Of a DNA stretch of 64,000 bases, positions 41,507 through 50,563 are shown piece after piece. Source of the DNA: an uncultured Chryseobacterium sp. (GTDB lineage Bacteria > Bacteroidota > Bacteroidia > Flavobacteriales > Weeksellaceae); contig CAJYLH010000022.1 in assembly GCA_913775525.1 (NCBI GenBank), positions 310,001 to 374,000 of the forward strand, in the 5' to 3' direction. Each line of letters opens with the position of its first letter. The stretch's first letter is position 1. The translations under genes were made by a program, and so were the position numbers. The notes below the pieces were generated by a model that did no database searches, was not told where the DNA came from, and saw nothing but the letters and a program-made list of their open reading frames with translations.

Positions 41507-42573
41507 GGCCTGAATTTTACGCTTCGGTGTTCTGCCTGTAAATAAATTAACCGGTTGTTCCGTATGCTTTCATTGACATTTTTTACTACTGCTTCCGGAC
41601 TGAGGTAGTCGTTATAATAATTCAGCACCTGCTGTTTCATCGAAGAGATGTCATCTTCAGAATAATTGAACAATTCATCAGCAAGGATGGTTTTCAAGTG
41701 ATCCAGATGCTCAAAAATGACCGCATTAAAGCCGTGTTTCAAATGAGGGTACATCACTTCTGCGTATTCCTTCTGTATTAATGGAATGGTTCCTACGGAC
41801 ATGGCTTCAATTACATTATGGCAAAGCGGCATTACCACTCCGGGACAGCACAGGTAAAAATTGAAGCGGGAGACTAATCCTCTTACCTCTTCCATAGGAA
41901 TCTGATACTGTTCCTTAATGGCAAAAACATATTTCTTGTCAAGCAAATCCTCAGATTCTGTAATGTCTTTTTTGCCTCTGATGGAAACAAAAGATTTCTG
42001 TTTCCTGAAAAAGTTCAGCAGGTCGATCCGTGTTGCAACGGAAAAAGCCGTTTTTTTAATGGCCATATAAGCTGTAGGATCAAAATTTCCATAGCAGAAG
42101 ACTGCATTGATTCGTTTCTTGTCAGTATCAATTTCCTGGTTCCATAATCCTTTGTGATACATAAAAGGATGAAAGCTCATGGGCACATGAAAAACATTCC
42201 CTTCCCGGTTTTTCCATGTAAAATAAGATTTAAAATAATCGGGACTCAGCATATCCTGTGTAAGTTCTACAACATGATCGGGCATATTTTTCTTCCGGAT
42301 GCTCAAAAAGTGTTTCTCTCGCACCATTAATCCCAAATACCGGTCCTTGTTCCTGAGGTTCCTGAATTTGGCAAAATCCATAGGATAATAGATGGTATAG
42401 CCTGAAAGCTGATACATTTTGACCAGCAGGTAAAAAAAGCGGTGATACAGGTTCGGATCAGGACAACTGATAAGCAGGGCATGCTTATTTTGAGGCGGAG
42501 TGTACAACCAGGCCCTCGCAAATGCAGCAGCATCACTAATAAGCGTTCGTATCTGATGAATTTTTTTAACCAT
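41503..42573 (-). CDS. Exostosin-like glycosyltransferase (tentative)
   Basis: The 356-residue product has no GT-A DxD motif. The C-terminal half resembles the donor-binding part of GT-B enzymes: FYLCCPGVVMPLCHNVIEAMSVGTIPLIQKEYAEVMYPHLKHGFNAVIFEHLDHL, with a Cys/Pro-rich entry, an HNVIEAMSVGTIPLI helix and a final SxE/H-type contact, as seen in exostosin-like or GT47-type proteins. The N-terminal half (LLISCPDPNLYHRFFYLLVKMYQLSGYTIYYPMDF) could be the acceptor domain. It overlaps the next gene by four bases (ATGA type) and is flanked on both sides by related GT2 genes. Donor and acceptor are unknown. Confidence 0.6.
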   Translation of the reverse strand: MVKKIHQIRTLISDAAAFARAWLYTPPQNKHALLISCPDPNLYHRFFYLLVKMYQLSGYTIYYPMDFAKFRNLRNKDRYLGLMVREKHFLSIRKKNMPDHVVELTQDMLSPDYFKSYFTWKNREGNVFHVPMSFHPFMYHKGLWNQEIDTDKKRINAVFCYGNFDPTAYMAIKKTAFSVATRIDLLNFFRKQKSFVSIRGKKDITESEDLLDKKYVFAIKEQYQIPMEEVRGLVSRFNFYLCCPGVVMPLCHNVIEAMSVGTIPLIQKEYAEVMYPHLKHGFNAVIFEHLDHLKTILADELFNYSEDDISSMKQQVLNYYNDYLSPEAVVKNVNESIRNNRLIYLQAEHRSVKFRP

Positions 42574-43513
42574 TGTGATGTCTTGTTAAAGCGTGAAAAC
42601 GGTATCGGGTCTTTACTATAGGCGGATTGAACACAGCAGCAGCAAAATAGGATATCCATTTATGCAACCCTTTCTGATTAGCTATTTTGAAACTGAGGTA
42701 ATTCAGCTTTATCACCTGCAGGCAATCCTGTTCCAACGGTTGTTTCCTGCTCCACTGATAGAGTGACTGGTGAAGCAGGAAATTATTTTTGTAAAAGCCG
42801 GTGGAGTAGAGCTTTATTTTTGTAATCCTGTTGTCATCATGTACCCCTCTTACGGCAACGGCCTCGTCAATAATTCCTGATTTAAGATGGCAGTGATACG
42901 CTAATTTTATAATAAAATCCGAATCCTGATGAACCCGTAAGCCCGCATTGAACTGAATATTATTTTTGAGTATAATTGACCTTCTTACCGTTAAACCATT
43001 CAGGTGAAAAAAAGTACCAAATGTTTTTGAAGTCAATCCTAAAAGCCCTCTGAAGACTTCTTTGCCTTCTGCGGGGAAATTAACTGTAGTAAGGGAAACA
43101 TTCTTAAATTTATTCTGAAATTCCTCCTGCCCTTTTTTAGAAAGAAATTCTACGCCAACTGCCCCGAAAACACCTTCTATCCGGGAATTTTCAAAAAGTT
43201 TCCGTTCGGCATCAAAGCGATTCGGGAGGTAATGATCGTCAGCATCCAGAAAGGCGATGAACTCACCTTCGGCTTTTTGCATCCCTAAATTTCTTGTTGC
43301 TCCGGCTCCGTGATTTCCCAGGTCCGGATGCCTGAATACTTTGATCCTGGAATCTTCTGAAGCAAGCCTGTTGCATATTTCCAGTGAATTGTCCTGAGAC
43401 TGGTCTTCCGCCAGGATCACTTCTTTAACCTCACCAAACTGTAGGGCTGAATGTACTGCTTTTTCAAGGAATAAAGATGCATTATATACTGGAATGATGA
43501 CTGATATATTCAT
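42566..43513 (-). CDS. Glycosyltransferase family 2 (paralog of 40565)
   Basis: This 315-residue GT-A enzyme starts ISVIIPVYNASLFLEKAVHSAL and has ILAEDQSQDNSLEICNRLA, GNHGAGATRNLGMQKAEGEFIAFLDADDHYLPNRFDAER (metal site DADD) and LRVHQDSDFIIKLAYHCHL. It shares most of these strings with the product of 40565-41506. A short basic C-terminus follows. It overlaps both neighbours by a few bases, which supports tight co-translation in the polysaccharide operon. Confidence 0.9.
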   Translation of the reverse strand: MNISVIIPVYNASLFLEKAVHSALQFGEVKEVILAEDQSQDNSLEICNRLASEDSRIKVFRHPDLGNHGAGATRNLGMQKAEGEFIAFLDADDHYLPNRFDAERKLFENSRIEGVFGAVGVEFLSKKGQEEFQNKFKNVSLTTVNFPAEGKEVFRGLLGLTSKTFGTFFHLNGLTVRRSIILKNNIQFNAGLRVHQDSDFIIKLAYHCHLKSGIIDEAVAVRGVHDDNRITKIKLYSTGFYKNNFLLHQSLYQWSRKQPLEQDCLQVIKLNYLSFKIANQKGLHKWISYFAAAVFNPPIVKTRYRFHALTRHHNG

Positions 43514-44421
43514 GCTGATCTGGGAATTTGTAATAATATACTCTTTATATAATTTTCTGCATACTCCTCCGGGAGATCAAGTGACTCCTGCTGCTCAGTT
43601 TCATTAAGATGCCGTCCCGGAATTGGTGTCTTTTCAGTTGCTTTTCTCAAAAACCACATGTATTCAATATCAATATGGCCGATATCAACTGCCCAAAACC
43701 CTGCTTTGGCAAGATCATGACAAAGAATCGTTGCCGTAGGGCCCAATGCTGCCAGAATAAGTTTATCTTCTCCATAGAATCGGGCTGCCTCGTAAATGTC
43801 TTGATAAACTCGGAAAGCGTGTTTTTCAGGACATATGATCCTTTCAATAGACTTTGCATTGCTGAAGAGGTCGTTTCCAATCCCTAATCTGGAATATCTT
43901 CCCTCTATAATCAGGATATCTTTTTCATCCCAGATTCTTTTCAGGGTATTGACAGTTCTTTTTATTCTGCTCTCAGACTTATCTTTAAAGCCGATATAAA
44001 ACCGGCTGATAAATGCATTCCCGTAAGTCCTTTGAATATCAAGAAAAGGAGCTATTCTTTTCCCATAATGATTGATGAAATTTTTCCACCAGTATTTGGT
44101 ATTGATATCAAAGTTACGGAATGAACAGAACTGTTCCGGAAGGCATACTATATGATTGCTTAGATTACCAGCCAATACTTCTTTGAGTTTTAGACGGATC
44201 TCATGACTGTTTTCCTGGAATTCAAGATAATGTTCAGGAAACAGGAGCCTGAATTCACCGTCCCCGAATCTGCTGGCCGATTTCCTACCCGTAATAATTT
44301 CACTGATGCATTTCTCTACAGGCATGACTTTATACCTGGGAAATCCCTGCCTCAATTTCCTGGTTTGTAAAACCCATTGGTAATAATAAAAGGTTGAAGA
44401 TAGCTTTTCTTTGAATGCCAT
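43510..44421 (-). CDS. GT-D fold glycosyltransferase (DUF1792 type)
   Basis: The 303-residue product has the mark of the GT-D fold: KSASRFGDGEFRLLF near residues 50-64, where the DGE motif binds the metal and nucleotide sugar. Further matches are NDLFSNAKSIERIICPEKHAF and LILAALGPTATILCHDLAKAGFWAVDIGHIDIEYMWFLR, typical of this group (known from streptococcal adhesin glycosylation). It should add glucose or a related hexose to a preceding sugar. The DIGHID/EYMW end region is a second conserved block of the family. It overlaps the next gene by four bases and lies 2 bases after asnB. Confidence 0.85.
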   Translation of the reverse strand: MAFKEKLSSTFYYYQWVLQTRKLRQGFPRYKVMPVEKCISEIITGRKSASRFGDGEFRLLFPEHYLEFQENSHEIRLKLKEVLAGNLSNHIVCLPEQFCSFRNFDINTKYWWKNFINHYGKRIAPFLDIQRTYGNAFISRFYIGFKDKSESRIKRTVNTLKRIWDEKDILIIEGRYSRLGIGNDLFSNAKSIERIICPEKHAFRVYQDIYEAARFYGEDKLILAALGPTATILCHDLAKAGFWAVDIGHIDIEYMWFLRKATEKTPIPGRHLNETEQQESLDLPEEYAENYIKSILLQIPRSA

Positions 44422-44423
44422 AT

Positions 44424-46220
44424 CTACAGATGGATTTTGTTATTTTCAGCCCAAAGTGCCAGCTGGAGGAGATTCCAGTGTTTCATATCCTTATTTAAAA
44501 ACTTTTGGGATTCATTAAAATCAATCAATTTAAAAACTTTATGCTGGGGATCTCTCAACAGGCTGTCTGAAAAAGAGATCAGTTCATCTTCTGCAAACCA
44601 GTCTTCTATAAAAGACCCGAAGCCCTGCTTGTTCCGGCTTTTAATCTGCTCTGTCCAATACGAACCCATCGCTTCACGCAGGATAATTTTGTCGTTCTGT
44701 TCATTGAGCTTCAGCTGTTGTGGCAACTGAATGCAGAATTCAGCAAAATCCTTGTCCAGGAACGGGGTCCTTACCTCAAGGGAATTGGCCATTGCCATTC
44801 GGTCTGATTTTACCAGCATGTTTCCCGGAACAAACTTTTCGAGATCAGTACGCATAATATCGTTCATGGAATTTTCATCCGGACTGAAACTGTAAGGCTG
44901 ATGATAATCTTCCTGTATGCCCAATTCAGATCGCTCCTGTCCTGAAAAGAAATTGCGTACATGATTCTGATGAAAATCAAGAACGGAATTATATTTCAGA
45001 TTCTGCTGCGAAATGAAAGACAATTGCTTCACCTTCCCATATAAAGATAGGCCAAATTTTGCAATGATATTCTGATATGTGAAGTGATTCCTCATCATAT
45101 TTTCCACTGTGTAAAAGCTGTAGCCGCCGAAAAGTTCGTCACCGGCATCTCCGGAAAGCACTACTTTTAAATTTTTTACGGCAGCCCTGCATATTTCGAA
45201 ATGCGGGAGATATGATCTGTCTGCAAAAGGTTCATCAAGAAATGGGGACACCTTCAGCAGTGACCGGACCAGGCTCTGTTTTTTTTCATGGATCTCGATA
45301 TGTTTCGTGCCATAGCGTTCTGCTATTCCTTTTGCATAATGCAGTTCATTACTTTCATTATCATATCCGAAGCTGATGGTGGTCTGCTGCGGCAGGAAAT
45401 CATTGATCAGTGCCACGACAGAGGATGAATCGAGCCCGCCGCTCAGGAAACTGCCGATTTCAACGTCGGCAACCAGCTGCTTTTTAATGGCATTTTTCAG
45501 CAGATAAATAAACTCCTCCTTAGCCTCCGAAAGGCTGATAGGCCTGTCTTTCGAAGGCAGGCTGTAATATCTTGATACGATTACTTTTCCGTCTTTCCAT
45601 AGGAGCTGATGTGCAGGAGGCAGCGTAAAAATATTGCTGTAAATACTCTGATAGGTACTTACATATCCATGCTGAAGGTAATGGGAAAGTGCTTCCTGAT
45701 TGATTCTCGGAATAATAAGTCCGGATGCCAGTAGAGCTTTGATTTCAGAGGCGAAAATGAACTCATTGTCAGGGCCTATGGCATAATAGAATGGTTTCTC
45801 ACCGAAACGGTCCCGCGCACAGAAAAGCTGCTGCTTTTCTTCATCCCAGATGGCAAAAGCAAACATTCCCGGAAGATCATGGATCAGGTTTTCCTTTTTT
45901 CTCTGGTACATGGCAAGAATGACCTCAGTATCTGAGGTTCCTCGGTACGCATATTCCGGATATTGGGTTTTTATATTTTGATAACCGTAAATCTCACCGT
46001 TCAGAACAATGCATTCATTTCCGGTAGATGAGAACATAGGCTGTTTTCCGTTATCCGATAGATCGATGATGGAAAGCCTGCGGTGACCCAGTGCCGCATT
46101 CGGATAAAATTCAAAATGTGCCGAATCCGGGCCACGATGCGCAATGGCATCCGTCATGTTTTGAAGCTGCTGCTGATAGCTTTCTGAGTTTCCTGCAATA
46201 ATTCCTGCAATCCCGCACAT
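44424..46220 (-). CDS. asnB: Glutamine-dependent asparagine synthetase-like amidotransferase
   Basis: This 598-residue protein has a glutaminase domain with catalytic Cys2 (MCGIAGIIAG), IAHRGPDS, GHRRLSIIDLSDNGKQPM and LNGEIYG. The synthetase domain carries the ATP-binding PP-loop SGGLDSSSV (about 262-270), LSGDAGDELFGGY and VRTPFLDKDFAEF. AsnB makes asparagine from aspartate, ATP and glutamine. Within polysaccharide clusters AsnB-like proteins can instead amidate uronic acid carboxyl groups (WbpS of Pseudomonas aeruginosa is an example), and Ugd at 61832 would supply UDP-glucuronate. Which substrate is used cannot be read from the sequence. Confidence 0.85.
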   Translation of the reverse strand: MCGIAGIIAGNSESYQQQLQNMTDAIAHRGPDSAHFEFYPNAALGHRRLSIIDLSDNGKQPMFSSTGNECIVLNGEIYGYQNIKTQYPEYAYRGTSDTEVILAMYQRKKENLIHDLPGMFAFAIWDEEKQQLFCARDRFGEKPFYYAIGPDNEFIFASEIKALLASGLIIPRINQEALSHYLQHGYVSTYQSIYSNIFTLPPAHQLLWKDGKVIVSRYYSLPSKDRPISLSEAKEEFIYLLKNAIKKQLVADVEIGSFLSGGLDSSSVVALINDFLPQQTTISFGYDNESNELHYAKGIAERYGTKHIEIHEKKQSLVRSLLKVSPFLDEPFADRSYLPHFEICRAAVKNLKVVLSGDAGDELFGGYSFYTVENMMRNHFTYQNIIAKFGLSLYGKVKQLSFISQQNLKYNSVLDFHQNHVRNFFSGQERSELGIQEDYHQPYSFSPDENSMNDIMRTDLEKFVPGNMLVKSDRMAMANSLEVRTPFLDKDFAEFCIQLPQQLKLNEQNDKIILREAMGSYWTEQIKSRNKQGFGSFIEDWFAEDELISFSDSLLRDPQHKVFKLIDFNESQKFLNKDMKHWNLLQLALWAENNKIHL

Positions 46221-46239
46221 ATGGTTTCAATAATTAGTA

Positions 46240-46983
46240 TTAAAATTTTTCACATACAAAAATATCTTCATCAGGATTAAGTCCCATGCTTTTGTATTTC
46301 CCGGAAATATTGACCCGGCTTACAGTAAAGCCAACAGTCCGAAGCCTCTGCTCATAATCCTGTCCGTAAATTCTTACATGATCAAACTGACCAAATAAAG
46401 CTTCACGCTGAGCACGGTCTGTAATGGTAAAATCTTCAACAGTTTTCAGGCTGTTTTTAGAAATCGGAACCTGAAGAACTGCTTTTCCGCCAGGCTTCAG
46501 CACCCTGAAAAGTTCAGACATCGCTTTCGAATCTTCAGGGATATGTTCCAGTACATGGTTGCAGATAACGATATCGAAATGATCATCAGGATATTGTATA
46601 TCCAGGACATTCATATTTTGTACATGATCCGGATATTCATATCCTTTTGTAAAAAGATCTCCGCAGACATATTCTCTGAAATTCTGTTTAAGGAAAAGTT
46701 TTGAAAGGTTTTGTTCGGGAGCAATGTGCAGAATGGCAAGATCTTTCCTGTCTGCCATCTTCAGCTCTTCCATAAAATAGGCATACAGAAGCCTTTCACG
46801 ATCTCTGGAATGGCACTGGTAGCATCCTGCCGCTCTTCTGCCGCCTCCTACCACCTGCTTTTCTTTAAGTACCGGCAGGTTATGACCCACGGTTTCCCAG
46901 TCTCTTGCGCGGTACCCGCAAAACGGGCAATAATATTTTGAACCTGAATGAGATAAAATTTTTAATCTTCTTAGAATGGACAT
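46240..46983 (-). CDS. SAM-dependent methyltransferase with N-terminal zinc-ribbon-like Cys pairs
   Basis: This 247-residue protein combines a Cys-rich N-terminus (C19 and C22 in YYCPFCGYRARDWE; C54 and C57 in CYQCHSRDRER), probably a zinc ribbon, with a class I methyltransferase core. The core shows LHIAPEQNLSKLFLKQ, FDIVICNHVLEHIPEDSKAMSELFRVLKPGGKAVLQVPISK and a C-terminal strand. Such proteins are frequent in O-antigen and capsule clusters. It should methylate a sugar or a terminal residue of the glycan at the membrane. The gene lies 19 bases upstream of asnB. Confidence 0.82.
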   Translation of the reverse strand: MSILRRLKILSHSGSKYYCPFCGYRARDWETVGHNLPVLKEKQVVGGGRRAAGCYQCHSRDRERLLYAYFMEELKMADRKDLAILHIAPEQNLSKLFLKQNFREYVCGDLFTKGYEYPDHVQNMNVLDIQYPDDHFDIVICNHVLEHIPEDSKAMSELFRVLKPGGKAVLQVPISKNSLKTVEDFTITDRAQREALFGQFDHVRIYGQDYEQRLRTVGFTVSRVNISGKYKSMGLNPDEDIFVCEKF

Positions 46984-47004
46984 ATATCTTTGTGTTTTTA
47001 TACT

Positions 47005-47952
47005 TTAAATATCTAAAAATGCAGGCTTTTTCTGCGTGATCTGCTCACGTATTTGCCTGAATGTATCTTCTTCTTTTGAAATTTTCCTGTATTTCTGCAA
47101 CAATTTTTTGTAATTATCAAACTTACGTAATAGGATAGCTTTGGCCATACCTTGTTTAAGCGCTTTTTTTTCCTGCTGGAAAGAATGGTTGAGGTTGGGA
47201 TTCATAATATTGATCTCTACTCCCAAATCTTCATAAACAGAATAATCAACCTTATTCAAAAATTGTTTGCCGTCATGCACAACTTTACTTCCCGGCACCA
47301 ATACTGTTTTTTTTCTGTGATAGGTGACACGGTTGGCATACTCTGCATCTTCTCCATAATGAAAAAAGTACGGATTGAATCCTCCCACAGTTTCGATAGT
47401 GCTTTTAGGCAGCAGCCAATGGGCAGCATTGATAAATTTCAACTCATAATAAGGCTTCAGATCCTGAAAATACAAGTCTGATATCAGTCGGGTATGTTCG
47501 AAATTAGTGGCGATGTATTTATCCAGGAAAATATCCAGTTTTTTTTCACTTCCATCTATGTGCATTGGACTCAGAATTCCTAGTTCATCTTTATCAGGGT
47601 GGTTGTTATAAACCGCAAGCAGATTTTCAAGACTGTCCCGATACAGCCATGCATCCTGGTTCATCAGGTAAAAGAATTCTGCTCCGGATGTGTATGCTTT
47701 TTCAATGCCGATATTATTCGCTTTGCCAAATCCAAGATTTTTTTCCGACTGGATCAATTCCACTTCCGGGAAGTGCTTACTGATGTATTCCTGAGTGCCG
47801 TCAGAAGATCCGTTGTCGACTACAATACAGTTGACGTGTACGGAAGAATTTCTCAGGCTTCCAAAACATCTTTCCGCCCATTTCATGGCGTTGTAGGTAA
47901 CAATAATGATGTGGATTTTCGGCGTCATTTTATTAAATGTATTTTTCTGCAA
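47005..47952 (-). CDS. Glycosyltransferase family 2, rhamnosyltransferase-like
   Basis: This 315-residue GT-A enzyme shows HIIIVTYNAMKWAERCFGSLR, CIVVDNGSSDGTQEYISKHFPEVELIQSEKNLGFGKANNIGIEKA and FFYLMNQDAWLYRDS, with MNQDA as the metal site, as in WbbL-like rhamnosyltransferases. FNPYFFHYGEDAEYANRVTYH carries the ED catalytic motif. The ATG at 47952 overlaps the upstream gene by 20 bases; a second in-frame ATG at 47928 would leave a 4-base gap and is equally acceptable. No dTDP-rhamnose genes (rmlC, rmlD) are seen in this window, so the donor remains open. Confidence 0.88.
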   Translation of the reverse strand: MQKNTFNKMTPKIHIIIVTYNAMKWAERCFGSLRNSSVHVNCIVVDNGSSDGTQEYISKHFPEVELIQSEKNLGFGKANNIGIEKAYTSGAEFFYLMNQDAWLYRDSLENLLAVYNNHPDKDELGILSPMHIDGSEKKLDIFLDKYIATNFEHTRLISDLYFQDLKPYYELKFINAAHWLLPKSTIETVGGFNPYFFHYGEDAEYANRVTYHRKKTVLVPGSKVVHDGKQFLNKVDYSVYEDLGVEINIMNPNLNHSFQQEKKALKQGMAKAILLRKFDNYKKLLQKYRKISKEEDTFRQIREQITQKKPAFLDI

Positions 47953-48601
47953 GCATTTTCAGGTACTTTTCAGGGGAAGTCTCTGTGAAAAAAGTATTTA
48001 CTGCTTCCGTAAAATCTACTCTGTAAAAGTCACCCTCATCAGACTCTGTGTAATCTGCCTCTGCTCCGATATGTTCCTGTATAACATTTACAATGGACTT
48101 TAAATCATAGTAATACGGATAAGCAAAATTAACGGTATCATTACTGATGTCTGAACAGCGGCTGCTGACAAACCATGGGATATCATCGATATCCAGCAGA
48201 AGCCTTCTTGCCCTGCGGTGAAGATTAAATTTAGCTTCAGATTTAATCTGGCTTTTAAGGAAATTAAAAAGGGTATTTGGATTGCCTCCTTTACCTACGA
48301 TATTTCCAATTCTTAAAATGATATAATTTTCTGCATTCTCTCTGATATAGTCTTCCAGCTTCAGCTTATGTATGATATATTGGCTGTCCTGTTTGGATTG
48401 ATCATGGATGCTTAGAGTGGAAAAATAAAATAATTTGCTTCCCGGGTTAGATTCAAGGCTGTTTTTAAGAAGGGAGCATTCCCTTTCAAATTCTGAGCTT
48501 CTGGTTTCCAGTGAATTCGAGACGCCTGAAGCAAAAAAAAGAAGCTCTTCTGTATCAATATGCTGTAATGAGTTGGCAATAAGTCCGTTTCCTATAATCA
48601 T
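47933..48601 (-). CDS. NAD-dependent epimerase/dehydratase-like protein, short
   Basis: The 222-residue product looks like a reduced short-chain epimerase. It has a Gly-rich start MIIGNGLIANSLQHID, the strand LFYFSTLSIHD (Ser of the active site region), YIIHKLKLEDYI, which fits the YxxxK catalytic pair, and YIILRIGNIVGKGGNPNTLFNFL, typical of the family. At 222 residues it is well below the usual 300 and the first Rossmann strands appear shortened. It may reduce or epimerise a nucleotide sugar used in this locus. It overlaps both neighbours. Confidence 0.7.
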   Translation of the reverse strand: MIIGNGLIANSLQHIDTEELLFFASGVSNSLETRSSEFERECSLLKNSLESNPGSKLFYFSTLSIHDQSKQDSQYIIHKLKLEDYIRENAENYIILRIGNIVGKGGNPNTLFNFLKSQIKSEAKFNLHRRARRLLLDIDDIPWFVSSRCSDISNDTVNFAYPYYYDLKSIVNVIQEHIGAEADYTESDEGDFYRVDFTEAVNTFFTETSPEKYLKMLAEKYI

Positions 48602-49563
48602 TTGTTGTTTGAGTTTGCTTTAGGCATGAACCTTTTTATCAGGTTTCGTGCGATAAATATAGCGTAAGTTTTTTTTCTTTTTAGTTTTTGAAGATAATAA
48701 TTCTGTTCTTTTGCAATTGAAAATAAGAAAGATTTCCGGTGGTATCTCCCGTAGGTAATGTCTTCATCAATGATATTCCTTCCGTTTTTTTCAAATTTTA
48801 TCATTTTAGGGTAATGCTGCGGTACCTCACCTTTAAGAAAATAAGTACTCAGCTGTTTACCTTTCAGTTTTAAGTTGAAATTATAAAAATGTGCCATATC
48901 ACTTGCCGAGATCATCAGTATGCGGTAATCCTTTGATCTGCGCATAACGGTCATCGCAGCCTGGTAGGCAATGAGATAATCCAGCAGCCAGTCTTCTTTA
49001 ATATTCTGCCTTCGTGCGGGATTATGTTTGATTTCAGGATAAAAGTTATGGGGATCCGGTGAGTAATAGCATTGTCTGAACTCCCTATGCCAGTCATGGA
49101 TCATCTTTCCGTTTTTGGGAGTGGCGATAAACCATGTTTCGAGGATAGGATATTCAAAGTCATTCGTTATGTGATCTGAGTAGAAACCTATCAGGTCAGC
49201 ATTGGTCTGTGATTTTGAATGGTACAGCCAGTCAAGGTTTTCAGTGAGCATAATGCTGGCATCAATCCAGAATCCGCCAAACGTATCTAATATGGTAAGC
49301 CTGGTAAGATCGGTAAAATTAACGAAGGAGATATCTTCCCGGACTGTCATTTCTATATCCGGCAAAAACTTTTTCACAGACTCTCTGTTCAAAACATGGA
49401 CCTCAAAATCGGGCAGATATCGCTTCAGATTTCGAACACAGGCATTTACCAGGGGTGATTCTGTGGGATAGTCCCAGAATGACCAGATGATCTTAGGAAT
49501 CGGTTCGGAATTCTGTGGCCCTTCTCCCCACAGGATTTCTTTATATTTTACCGGAGGCAGCAT
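48598..49563 (-). CDS. Capsular polysaccharide synthesis protein, GT32-like
   Basis: This 321-residue protein resembles the capsular polysaccharide synthesis family (GT32/OCH1-like). Marks are IPKIIWSFWDYPTESPLVNACVRNLKRYLPDFEVHVLNRESV, where the WSFWD segment starts the GT-A fold, then FTDLTRLTILDTFGGFWIDASIML with the D-x-D type metal site inside GGFWIDAS. The pattern is that of enzymes adding galactose or mannose. It is four bases from the upstream end of the preceding operon member and 40 bases after the GT8-like gene at 49604. Confidence 0.82.
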   Translation of the reverse strand: MLPPVKYKEILWGEGPQNSEPIPKIIWSFWDYPTESPLVNACVRNLKRYLPDFEVHVLNRESVKKFLPDIEMTVREDISFVNFTDLTRLTILDTFGGFWIDASIMLTENLDWLYHSKSQTNADLIGFYSDHITNDFEYPILETWFIATPKNGKMIHDWHREFRQCYYSPDPHNFYPEIKHNPARRQNIKEDWLLDYLIAYQAAMTVMRRSKDYRILMISASDMAHFYNFNLKLKGKQLSTYFLKGEVPQHYPKMIKFEKNGRNIIDEDITYGRYHRKSFLFSIAKEQNYYLQKLKRKKTYAIFIARNLIKRFMPKANSNNK

Positions 49564-49603
49564 TGTTTTTTCTTTAATGTGTTATAAAATGTTAACTGTA
49601 CTT

Positions 49604-50563
49604 TCAGTATCTTATTCTGTAGTACATCTGTTTCAGCTTTTTGATCTGTTTATCCCAAAGAGACTCATTCTGTTCTCTTATCAGCCGGTCAAAATACTCC
49701 AATCTCTGGGATATGATGCTTTTAAAACCGTTTTTAACGAGGCTGTTATCAAATCTTTCAAGGTGAGGTTTCAGCAGATGGTCTTCTCCTTTCAAAATTT
49801 TATCAATGGTGACATTGGTGAAATGAATGAAGACCACTGGGAAAGTGCCGTTAATGTTCACTTCATCATTTTCCGGATCTTTTGTCCTTCTGCAAAAATC
49901 AATATTCCAGCTCGCGAGATTACAGCCCAGATCTCTCACAATCTTCACTTTTTCAAAGTAAACAGGAATAAGATTCAGGTAAACCTGATCATGATACAGT
50001 CCGACCTCAGGATTATTCCCGCAGAAAATATAACAGTTTTCCGCCCAGTATTCCAATGCACCTTTACCATGTGCATTAGCGCCAATGAATCCTGCATTGA
50101 ATATTCCATGTTTAAATGTAGCATTGAACTCTGCCGGGTTTTCACCGGGTGTCAGAGGCCGCCAATGCGGAGTAAGGAGGATATGGGAAGCATCTAAATA
50201 ATCAAATAAAAACTGATACACATTAAAAAAATAGATATCAGCATCCGTAAAGATCACTTTTTCACTGAACTCAAGGCACTTTGATACCAATACAGGTTTC
50301 AGGGCCCATCTCAGAATATTCAGGTTATCTTTATATTGATGAATGATTTCCTGCGAAAACTTTACGCCGTCAAAATCATCCAGGGTTAATATCTTGATGT
50401 TTTTACCGATCGTCCTGGACGAATGGTCTTCTACGGAATGATCAACCACCGCAACATACAGGATGATATCACGGTCAAATTCTGCCAGGGAATCATACAG
50501 TGACAGTGCCCAGGAAAAGTAATTGTTGGTAATGATCGTACAAAAGGCTTTGGGATGCTTCAT
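49604..50563 (-). CDS. GT8-like glycosyltransferase
   Basis: This 319-residue enzyme opens FCTIITNNYFSWALSLYDSL, a start like GT8/glycogenin-type or related GT-A enzymes. It has EKVIFTDADIYFF with the DxD metal motif DAD, LTPHWRPL and HGIFNAGFIGANAHGKGALEYWAE, then LYHDQVYLNLIP with an Asp and Gln that line the donor site. C-terminally it ends with a basic helix. The sugar is unknown. It overlaps the start of the next upstream gene by four bases. Confidence 0.8.
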   Translation of the reverse strand: MKHPKAFCTIITNNYFSWALSLYDSLAEFDRDIILYVAVVDHSVEDHSSRTIGKNIKILTLDDFDGVKFSQEIIHQYKDNLNILRWALKPVLVSKCLEFSEKVIFTDADIYFFNVYQFLFDYLDASHILLTPHWRPLTPGENPAEFNATFKHGIFNAGFIGANAHGKGALEYWAENCYIFCGNNPEVGLYHDQVYLNLIPVYFEKVKIVRDLGCNLASWNIDFCRRTKDPENDEVNINGTFPVVFIHFTNVTIDKILKGEDHLLKPHLERFDNSLVKNGFKSIISQRLEYFDRLIREQNESLWDKQIKKLKQMYYRIRY

